A DNA stretch of 12,982 nt from Bacillota bacterium (lineage in GTDB: Bacteria > Bacillota > DTU065), in assembly GCA_012842235.1 (NCBI GenBank), contig DUTE01000379.1:1-12982 (forward strand), read 5' to 3'. The position numbers were made by a program, and so were the translations under genes. This document shows, piece after piece, positions 7,325 to 12,982 of this stretch. Below the pieces are notes generated by a model. It was not told the DNA's origin. It ran no database searches and saw only the letters and a list, made by a program, of their open reading frames with translations. Each line of letters begins with the position of its first letter. Positions within the stretch are counted from its first letter, which is position 1.

Positions 7325-9532
7325 ATGAACAATTCTCTTGCTACCCCCTGGGAAGAACGTTTTGGTTGGTTTTGGTATGGTTCAGATGTCATTTATAATT
7401 GGGAAGAAAAAGATTTTTTGAATGCTGCCAAAAACTTTTATGATGCAGGTAATACAACTGCCATACTATTTGGGACACACTTTAGGTTCTCTTATTGGGC
7501 CTATTGGGACGATATAGAGGATACTATCGCTAAGATTACAAAAGCTTTTCACGCATATGGAATCAAAGTTATTGAACATCATAGCACTCATTTAACTTAT
7601 AGAATAGATAATGATGCCATGAAGCAATCGTATTTATCAAGCAGCTTTGCAGATAAAGGATTTAAAAATTTTTTAGAAACATCCCAAGCTAATCCTGTAT
7701 TAGGCGGTTCGCATATGGACGATTTCGGCCAAATTGATGGCAGCACTGGAGAAATCTGTCTTAATTCCTATATACACACAGAAGGAAAAGATGTCCACTG
7801 GGTTTTCAAACATTATGGCGGTAATGCTCACTGCTTTAATCATCCATCTTTTTTTAAGGCTTATACAGAACACTTAGAGAGAATTATCAAGAAGGCTAAC
7901 ATCGATGGAATCATGAATGATGATGTTCAATGGTTTGGTGCCGGTAATGCCTGCACATGCCAATACTGCCGCGAATTATTTTACAAAGAAACAGGCTATC
8001 ATCTTCTAGATCCAGAAAACTGGTCCTCGTTCTATGAAAACTATAATGATCCCGTATATATTGCTTGGAAACGATTTAAAAAGAAGAGTAGTGGGGATTT
8101 TCATAGAAAACTAGATGCATTTTATAAGGAATTAGATTTTCATCCTTTAAGACCCGCCTACTGTGCAGAAGTACTCCCGTTTGATACTACCTGCTATGGT
8201 TTTGAAAGTGCAAGTGAATTATGGAATTATATTTTCCAAGAGTGCTGCGGGCTTATTAAGTATTCGTATGTTTGTTTTGCAATTGAGGCTGTACATCGTT
8301 ATGCTTTAGCCTCTCGTAGAGGTGTTCCCTCCATGGCACTTTTCTATCCTGCAACTGAGGATAGTACCTATTGTGCTTGGGCACTTGCACGTTCATGGGG
8401 TCAGCTTTATACAGGAACGATGCATTCTAATACCCTTTCCGATAAACCATATAGAGCCTTTGAAAAGAAACATGCTGCTTTATACAACAATCCTTTGAAA
8501 ATCAGTGATCTTGCCTTTTATTTTTCGGAAATGACCAGAGACTACACTTCCCCTAATGCTCCTCAGAAATATATGAAACCGTTTATGTCATATATGGAAG
8601 CTGCGTATGTTTCAGGTTTAACGAGTGATATGGTATTTTGCCGCGATAGTATCGAAGAGCTGAGTAAACATGAAGTTATAATCGCACCCTATATAATAAT
8701 GGTTGGTGAAGATGAGCTAGAAAAGCTTGCACAGTATGTGCGTCTTGGAGGTAAATTAGTAATAATAGGTGAATTTGGCACCAAAAAGCCTGATATTCAG
8801 AAACGATCCATAAATGAAGCAGTTTCTGCTCTTGGTTTAACAGCACGACTAAATGAAGAAGTGTATCACGGAAAAGCAGAGATAAATTACCAAGGCAAGT
8901 CTTACAGGTTTAACAACGTAACTTCTGACGGTTGCGTTATTCCAAACGGTTCAGAGCCTATTCTACTTGGTGAAAATGGAGAGATATTAGGTGTGTCTGA
9001 GAAGATAGAGCAGGGAGAAATAATCTGGTTACCATGTGATATTGGCAACAATGATTTCCAGCCAGCTATTTGGCCTCAAGCAAAAGAGACAGATGCTTAT
9101 GCCTCAGTACTTCCAAGCTTAAGAGAAAATGGCGGAGCGTTATTGTCGTTACTCGTTAACCAAAAACATCTTACTGTTTTAGCAGGTGAAGATGTCATCG
9201 GGACAATTTATAAAGTAAATGGAGATTATGTAGTTCATCTTGTTAATACTATAGATATGCTACCAGAAGAAGACTGTAAGGTTTTTAAAACCGATACAAT
9301 TCCCCAGTTTTTAGAGGGTGCCAAAAAGCTTAAAGCATTCCCGGTTCAGATAAATATGACAGAAGCCAAAGACATAAAAGCTGTGAAATTGTATTCGCCA
9401 GAATTCGTAGGTGAAAGAAGCCCTGATTATACACAAAACGGCAAAAACCTACTGATTAACATTCCTGAAAACCTTTTTTCAGGCTATTTGCTTATTCATA
9501 TTGTAATTAGCAATAATGAAAGCAAAAACTAG
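7325..9532 (+). CDS. Putative glycoside hydrolase, GH42-like barrel with amidotransferase-like domain
   Basis: This 735-residue protein without signal peptide probably acts on imported sugars or glycosides in the cytoplasm. Residues 1-400 look like a TIM barrel: an N-terminal aromatic stretch (FGWFWYGSD), YGIKVIEHHSTH around 80-91, and IDGIMNDDVQWF with Asp199-Asp200, a plausible acid position. CTCQYC at 210-215 then gives Cys210, Cys212 and Cys215, a cysteine group also found in several GH42-like and hypothetical glycosyl hydrolase families. Residues 440-520 (VIIAPYIIM, ELEKLAQYVRLGGKLVIIGEFG) match the amidotransferase-like trimerisation domain of beta-galactosidases. The tail, with VHLVNTIDML, is beta-rich. 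The ATG start has a perfect AAGGAGG 7 bases upstream. No transporter or sugar regulator is nearby, so the substrate is unknown. Hydrolase class is likely; family, catalytic pair and substrate are not certain. Confidence 0.75.
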   Translation: MNNSLATPWEERFGWFWYGSDVIYNWEEKDFLNAAKNFYDAGNTTAILFGTHFRFSYWAYWDDIEDTIAKITKAFHAYGIKVIEHHSTHLTYRIDNDAMKQSYLSSSFADKGFKNFLETSQANPVLGGSHMDDFGQIDGSTGEICLNSYIHTEGKDVHWVFKHYGGNAHCFNHPSFFKAYTEHLERIIKKANIDGIMNDDVQWFGAGNACTCQYCRELFYKETGYHLLDPENWSSFYENYNDPVYIAWKRFKKKSSGDFHRKLDAFYKELDFHPLRPAYCAEVLPFDTTCYGFESASELWNYIFQECCGLIKYSYVCFAIEAVHRYALASRRGVPSMALFYPATEDSTYCAWALARSWGQLYTGTMHSNTLSDKPYRAFEKKHAALYNNPLKISDLAFYFSEMTRDYTSPNAPQKYMKPFMSYMEAAYVSGLTSDMVFCRDSIEELSKHEVIIAPYIIMVGEDELEKLAQYVRLGGKLVIIGEFGTKKPDIQKRSINEAVSALGLTARLNEEVYHGKAEINYQGKSYRFNNVTSDGCVIPNGSEPILLGENGEILGVSEKIEQGEIIWLPCDIGNNDFQPAIWPQAKETDAYASVLPSLRENGGALLSLLVNQKHLTVLAGEDVIGTIYKVNGDYVVHLVNTIDMLPEEDCKVFKTDTIPQFLEGAKKLKAFPVQINMTEAKDIKAVKLYSPEFVGERSPDYTQNGKNLLINIPENLFSGYLLIHIVISNNESKN

Positions 9533-9928
9533 CAGAGGAAAAACAACTAGATTTCACTTATAGAAGGGGGTTTGATGAAGGAAAGAAGACTAGACTCAAA
9601 ACAGGGAATAATCTACTATTCGATAAGAAAGTGCAAGTTGCATATGCTTTATTCACCAAACGACTACTTTTAATTTGTAATTAAATGCATTGATGATAAA
9701 CAGTTCGCTAGTGCCTAGAAGTGAGTATTTAATCGCCATGCCAAAATGCTTATGCATTTTTGCCTGGCGGGGGTTCAAATCTCAGAGAGCCTTGTTTATG
9801 GCCATTAGACTTGATCTTCTTCATTACGTGTTTTAGAAAATTCAAGTAGTTTTAGGCTAATGTAGATAAATGAGGTGTTATCAAATAACTTACTTTGCTT
9901 TATAGGCAAAAAAGATAGGAGGCCAATT
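9533..9928. other. Intergenic region with a strong hairpin and a doubtful small ORF
   Basis: About 400 bases separate the hydrolase and TPR genes. A 32-residue ORF (9575-9673) follows AGAAGGGGG, but only about 4 bases separate that site from the ATG and no family is recognised. A hairpin occupies 9734-9769: CGCCA/TGGCG, a 4 by 4 internal loop, then AAAATGC/GCATTTT closing a TTAT loop. Just after it, GGTTCAAATC at 9772-9781 resembles a tRNA T-loop, but no cloverleaf can be built. No terminator after the hydrolase gene and no firm promoter for the TPR gene were seen. Confidence 0.4.
9734..9769. repeat. Imperfect inverted repeat (hairpin)
   Basis: Outer 5-bp CGCCA/TGGCG and inner 7-bp AAAATGC/GCATTTT stems are separated by a symmetric TGCC/TGCC internal loop and close on TTAT. 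No T-run follows on either strand. It may be an RNA structure or a decayed element; function unknown. Confidence 0.45.
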
Positions 9929-10816
9929 ATGAGCCGGGAAACAGAAAAGTTTTTTAGAGAATTTGAGAACTATATACGTGGTAAAGATATCGAGGATGAA
10001 AAAGAGCTCGAAAAGCTTTTAAATGAATTTGTGCTAAAAGCTAATACTAGTAGCTTGCCAAAAAAGCAAAACGACCCATGGGAATATCTTGAATTGGCTT
10101 ATAATACTGATAATGAAGAAGATGCCTTGAAATACTGCAAAAAAGCTCTTAAAATAGATAAAAATTGCCTTGATGCAGAGATTTTAATGATACAGTTGAC
10201 AGCAGAAGACGGTGAAGACGCAAAAAGGAAATATGAAAAGTTATTGAAGAAAGCGGAAAAGCATTTAAAAGACGAAGGTGTCTTTGTTGATGAAAATATC
10301 GGCCACTTTTGGGGGATTGTTGGTACAAGACCATATATGAGGTTGAAATATAGCTATGCAGACCTATTAATCAAGCAGGGAAAATATAAAAAGGCAATTG
10401 CTGAATGCGAAAACCTATTGGTTTTATCAGAGAATGATAATTTAGGAGTAAGATATCTACTCCTAAGTCTCTATGCCTTGTTTGAAGATGAAAAGAATAC
10501 AATTAACCTTTATAAAAAATATGAAGAAGAGCAGAGTGTACAAATGTTATTGCCTATAGTTGCACTCTATTATAAATTAGATGATTACAAAAAGGCCGAA
10601 ATATATCTAGAAAAACTAAATAAAGCAAACCCTAAGGTAAAAGAGGTCTTTCAAGCTATAAATAGCTTACCTGATTTCGGTGAACTAGAACCCATTAATT
10701 TTAATGGTTATAGATTAGGTAGTAAAGAAGAGGTTCTAACTGCCTTAGACACTTGTTTCTTTCTCTATTCAACAACTGCTGGTCTTGTACCTTGGATCTT
10801 AAGTAAAGCTAATTAA
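9929..10816 (+). CDS. Tetratricopeptide-repeat protein
   Basis: This 295-residue, charged, helical, soluble protein carries TPR-type repeats, which usually mediate protein-protein contacts. A repeat lies at about 50-84 (YLELAYNTDNEEDALKYCKK, then ALKIDKNCLDAE), further TPR-like helices at about 135-203 and another at about 207-238 (ALYYKLDDYKKAEIYLEKL). The central TRPYMRLKYSYADLL (133-147) recalls a motif of the ST7-type TPR family; that is from memory and untested. The last 60 residues (NFNGYRLGSKEEV to PWILSKAN) form a distinct unassigned end. ATG at 9929 is chosen because ATAGGAGG (9915-9922) lies 6 bases upstream; the frame opens 18 codons earlier at 9875 but with no ribosome binding site. 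It converges on a SEC-C gene. The binding partner is unknown. Confidence 0.85.
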   Translation: MSRETEKFFREFENYIRGKDIEDEKELEKLLNEFVLKANTSSLPKKQNDPWEYLELAYNTDNEEDALKYCKKALKIDKNCLDAEILMIQLTAEDGEDAKRKYEKLLKKAEKHLKDEGVFVDENIGHFWGIVGTRPYMRLKYSYADLLIKQGKYKKAIAECENLLVLSENDNLGVRYLLLSLYALFEDEKNTINLYKKYEEEQSVQMLLPIVALYYKLDDYKKAEIYLEKLNKANPKVKEVFQAINSLPDFGELEPINFNGYRLGSKEEVLTALDTCFFLYSTTAGLVPWILSKAN

Positions 10817-11007
10817 TCTAGAAGCTGAACCAAGGCAGAAAAAATGAACATACCATTTTAAGTCTTTTTTTGAAACTAGTCTTTTTAGGGTTCTTTTTAC
10901 CAATGTGTTTGTTTTCTAGCGTGGTTTGACTAACTATTAATGGTCACTAGAGAATTTGGGTTTTTGACTATATTAAATAACAGTACAACGATACAAGTCT
11001 TAGAAGC
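10817..11007. other. Untranslated stretch between the TPR gene and its terminator
   Basis: This 191-base stretch has no gene. It holds T-rich runs and two TTGACT boxes, at 10926 and 10965, without good -10 partners at normal spacing. It is most simply a long 3' untranslated region of the TPR mRNA. Confidence 0.4.
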
Positions 11008-11059
11008 AAATACTCCTCACAGAGAACTAATAAGGGTTCTATGTGAGGAGTATTTTTTT
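11008..11059 (+). terminator. Strong intrinsic terminator (plus strand)
   Basis: The arms 11008-11027 and 11036-11055 pair at 19 of 20 positions around an 8-base loop (TAATAAGG), and seven T follow within 11053-11059, then more T-rich sequence. It is by far the strongest terminator in the window. It lies about 190 bases after the TPR stop codon and shields the convergent SEC-C gene. Confidence 0.93.
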
Positions 11060-11158
11060 ATTTTATATAAAAAGCTTAAGGGTTAAGTTACTAAACGGAA
11101 GCTTTCTAGCCTTTGAGTATTGGCAATCTATGTAAGTGGCAAGTTAAAATTTATAGAG

Positions 11159-11208
11159 CTACAAAAGATACGCAATGTGTTTAGATTCATAATAGGTGTG
11201 CGTTGTAG
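11159..11208. repeat. Bulged inverted repeat in the SEC-C 3' region
   Basis: CTACA (11159-11163) and ACGCA (11170-11174), separated by 6 bases, together pair with the continuous TGCGTTGTAG at 11199-11208. It lies immediately beyond the minus-strand terminator T-run, so it may be chance or part of read-through RNA. No function is assigned. Confidence 0.3.
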
Positions 11209-11209
11209 T

Positions 11210-11241
11210 AAAGAAAGCAACCTTGACTAATCAAAGTTGCT
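11210..11241 (-). terminator. Intrinsic terminator of the SEC-C gene
   Basis: Read on the minus strand, AGCAACTTTGA pairs with TCAAGGTTGCT (one T-G wobble) around a TTAG loop, and TTTCTTT follows. It begins 10 bases after the SEC-C stop codon, the normal position for this gene's terminator. Confidence 0.75.
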
Positions 11242-11250
11242 CTAAGACAG

Positions 11251-12411
11251 CTATTTACCACAACAATGCTTGTATTTTTTCCCACTACCACAAATGCAGG
11301 GATCATTACGTCCAATTTTTCTAGGGCGGTTTTGAGGGTAACTACTATTTGATTTTGAAAGAGGTACTATTTGGCTACTGTACAGCTTGAATAATTCAGC
11401 TGGGGTATGACCACGATTATACCATTGTCGAGTATTATTATGAGCCTCAGTTAGAAGAGTAACAAGTTTTATAAAATGCTTTTCTTTGATGTCAATATCT
11501 CTTCTTTCAAATTCATCGAGAATGGTTTCTAGTTCGGCATCTATAGAAAACTGTAGCCAAAGATCCTCGATAAGTACATCGACAAGTTCTTTATCTTTGC
11601 AAATTGAACTTAATATAAACGATTTGAGTGCTTTAAGTTGAGGTGTCATTTCAATATAAAAACTATCGACATATTTTAAGAACTTTTCTTTAGGGGGAAT
11701 ATAGTAAGGTTTATTAGCTGTTTCGGTAAATAGTTCTAAGAGCTCGTCTTCTTCGTGTAGAAAGTATTCACTGACAATGATATCTGGGAAAACATAAAAC
11801 AATTGAGGTTTTATTTGTAGTATCATACTTTTATTATAAAACTCTTTGAAAGTAAGCTGGGAAACATTTTGAGAATTGTAGATCTCAAGGAATTTTTTTG
11901 TCGAAATTGCACCATAGAGGTTAGCTGCTGCTGTTAAGTATTTAGCTAATAAAATATATTCTTTGTACTGTTGCTCAAACTCTGGTTTTTTTGTGTTTTG
12001 ATACATTTGTTTTATTTCGTATGGCATGGTTAATATATACTGGTTATTCTCTATAAGTAAATAAATGTAGCCTGTGGTAAAAAAATGCTCACAAGAGTAG
12101 AGGTACTTTTCTTGTAAGAGCACATACTGTTCTTTTTGTAATAAATCGAGTACTTCTCGTTCAAAAGGAGTAGCATTGATAAGTAGCATGTCAAAATTTT
12201 CTTGGTTTAAAAGTACTTCATATAAAGCGTCTATAAGCTTGGCCTTATTCATTTTTGAACGTCCTTCTATATCTTGAACTTTTGCAAGTTGATACAAAAC
12301 CTTTTTTGACATTTGTTTTAGTACATGGCGTAAAGAATATACTGATTCAGGAACTATCTTCTTAGTGCATTCTTCTTCGTTTATATCATAAGTATTCAAA
12401 CCTATTCGCAC
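11251..12411 (-). CDS. SEC-C motif protein with Rho-N-like N-terminal region
   Basis: This soluble protein of up to 386 residues ends in a SEC-C zinc-binding motif (residues 364-386, GRNDPCICGSGKKYKHCCGK). Cys372, Cys374, Cys383 and either His382 or Cys384 can bind Zn. SEC-C tails are best known from SecA, where they contact SecB or the ribosome, but many unrelated proteins carry one. Residues 35-67 (LYQLAKVQDIEGRSKMNKAK, then LIDALYEVL) resemble a Rho N-terminal or SAP-like helical domain; the rest is helical and unassigned. The start is uncertain: GTG at 12411 has no spaced ribosome binding site, whereas TTG at 12399 lies 8 bases after AAAGGTG and would give 382 residues. A 46-codon ORF on the same strand overlaps this start. 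A terminator follows directly. The molecular role is unknown; regulatory or adaptor functions are possible. Confidence 0.82.
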   Translation of the reverse strand: MRIGLNTYDINEEECTKKIVPESVYSLRHVLKQMSKKVLYQLAKVQDIEGRSKMNKAKLIDALYEVLLNQENFDMLLINATPFEREVLDLLQKEQYVLLQEKYLYSCEHFFTTGYIYLLIENNQYILTMPYEIKQMYQNTKKPEFEQQYKEYILLAKYLTAAANLYGAISTKKFLEIYNSQNVSQLTFKEFYNKSMILQIKPQLFYVFPDIIVSEYFLHEEDELLELFTETANKPYYIPPKEKFLKYVDSFYIEMTPQLKALKSFILSSICKDKELVDVLIEDLWLQFSIDAELETILDEFERRDIDIKEKHFIKLVTLLTEAHNNTRQWYNRGHTPAELFKLYSSQIVPLSKSNSSYPQNRPRKIGRNDPCICGSGKKYKHCCGK

Positions 12412-12526
12412 CTTTCTTTAATAACTCTAGTACAGCTTTCCTTTTATTATTTCGGAAAAAAGTATCTTTGTTTTTAACGACGTGACGTTTATCTAGGTAG
12501 TAAGACAAATTGAAAGGTGTTTGCAT
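12386..12526 (-). CDS. Possible 46-residue protein overlapping the SEC-C gene start
   Basis: This is a complete small ORF from ATG at 12526, preceded by AAAGG 10 bases upstream. It encodes a basic, soluble peptide that starts MQTPFNLSYYLDKRH and ends ELLKKGANRFEYL. Its stop lies 26 bases inside the SEC-C reading frame, in another frame, and the SEC-C ribosome binding site lies within it. This arrangement suggests translational coupling, where ribosomes ending here start the next gene. I recognise no family. It could instead be chance, or the frameshifted true N-terminus of the SEC-C protein. A weak promoter-like pair, TTGCAC and TATCTT with 16 bases between, lies upstream on the same strand. 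Confidence 0.4.
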   Translation of the reverse strand: MQTPFNLSYYLDKRHVVKNKDTFFRNNKRKAVLELLKKGANRFEYL

Positions 12527-12787
12527 ATTTTATTTACCTTTGATGAATTTGAGTCGAACTTAAAGATAATTTGACTAGTTTTTTGTGCAAAGACTACATG
12601 AAGTAGCTAAGGTGATTTTTTATAAGAATTTACACTAATTATCCTGACACTTGACACAGGAAAATAGTGGTATGGTTTAGATGTGGGGCTTAGGGCAAAT
12701 TTCTCTATCATCTAGAAGGCTTTGGTATTTATAAAAAGCTTATCAGTATTGTATTTCTATTTTTAACCTCAACTTCCTTGTTGATCA
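12527..12787. other. Intergenic region with an orphan promoter-like site
   Basis: No gene was found here. A perfect -35 box TTGACA at 12651-12656 on the plus strand is followed, 19 bases later, by the poor -10 TTTAGA (12676-12681). The direct repeat TGACAC occurs twice in that stretch. No plus-strand gene follows within the window; only a 17-codon ORF begins nearby at ATGTGGGGC. The site may serve a gene or RNA that starts beyond the right edge, or be chance. Confidence 0.35.
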
Positions 12788-12982
12788 TCAATATAATTGA
12801 TAGCCGATTAGCACAGGAAAAGAAAGTTTGCTGCGTCTTAAAAAATGATTTGCTGGTTTACTGTGATCCTTAAATGGATATAATAAACTATTTCCAGGTT
12901 TCGAACTTATAAAAGACTTTACTGCGAAAATAATAGCTTCTTCCCCTCTTTGATTGTAAATGCAGATTTGCGCAAGCAAAAA
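12788..12982 (-). CDS. Possible C-terminal fragment of an unknown protein (runs off the right edge)
   Basis: A minus-strand frame is open from the right edge to a stop at 12788-12790, giving about 64 residues. TTG at 12979 is the only start-like codon near the edge and no ribosome binding site is visible, so it would be the end of a longer gene if real. Visible stretches are YNQRGEEAIIFAVKSF and HFLRRSKLSFPVLIG. No family is recognised, and it may be a chance ORF. A 19-codon ORF begins in the TGATG overlap at its stop, which is also compatible with a frameshifted, decayed gene. Confidence 0.2.
   Translation of the reverse strand, partial: FLLAQICIYNQRGEEAIIFAVKSFISSKPGNSLLYPFKDHSKPANHFLRRSKLSFPVLIGYQLY

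Noticed and set aside
9575..9673. 32-residue ORF (MKERRLDSK...) after AGAAGGGGG
   Set aside because: Spacing of about 4 bases between the purine run and ATG is short, no family is recognised and no conserved context supports it; noted only within the intergenic entry.
9734..9810. Possible tRNA gene, from GGTTCAAATC
   Set aside because: The bases flanking the T-loop-like sequence give only three of five T-stem pairs including a wobble. No matching acceptor stem, D-arm or anticodon arm could be built upstream.
9738..9836. 32-codon ORF starting MPKCLCIFAW
   Set aside because: No ribosome binding site, and its first third is the hairpin at 9734-9769; best explained as a chance frame.
9875..9928. 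18-codon N-terminal extension of the TPR protein
   Set aside because: The start at 9875 has no ribosome binding site, whereas ATG at 9929 has AGGAGG at proper spacing, and the extra residues look unlike a domain.

Overview
The window is low-GC DNA typical of Bacillota. Genes start with ATG, GTG or TTG behind AGGAGG-type ribosome binding sites, and intrinsic terminators are hairpins followed by T-runs. The mix of an Lsa/CplR-like ABC-F protein, pyroglutamyl peptidase I, a TIGR01212-type radical SAM protein, a large secreted metallophosphoesterase and a GH42-like hydrolase would fit a Clostridia member. No marker in the window fixes the genus.

Layout: (1) 2-1144 +, the 3' part of an ABC-F ribosomal protection protein cut by the window edge, with an intrinsic terminator at 1201-1238. 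(2) 1755-2384 +, pyroglutamyl-peptidase I (pcp). (3) 2516-5293 +, a secreted 925-residue calcineurin-like phosphoesterase. (4) 5294-6163, an 870-base gap rich in inverted repeats, including a 14-bp stem with a 7-T tail on the minus strand. (5) 6164-7096 +, a YhcC/TIGR01212-family radical SAM protein. (6) 7325-9532 +, a 735-residue cytoplasmic glycoside-hydrolase-like protein. (7) 9929-10816 +, a TPR protein, and 11251-12411 -, a SEC-C zinc-binding protein. These two converge, with a terminator on each strand between them. (8) A 46-codon minus-strand ORF (12386-12526) overlaps the start of the SEC-C gene. A possible partial ORF leaves the right edge on the minus strand.

All recognised plus-strand genes are separated by 112-870 bases, so most are probably transcribed singly; no classical operon is visible. 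Roughly a quarter of the window is non-coding. The genes look like an ordinary mix of accessory and housekeeping functions: antibiotic protection or ribosome rescue, peptide trimming, extracellular phosphate-ester cleavage, carbohydrate metabolism and uncharacterised radical chemistry. I see no evidence of one integrated new system, no CRISPR array, no intact mobile element and no tRNA or rRNA gene. The most interesting unexplained material is the structured 870-base gap and the small ORF coupled to the SEC-C gene.
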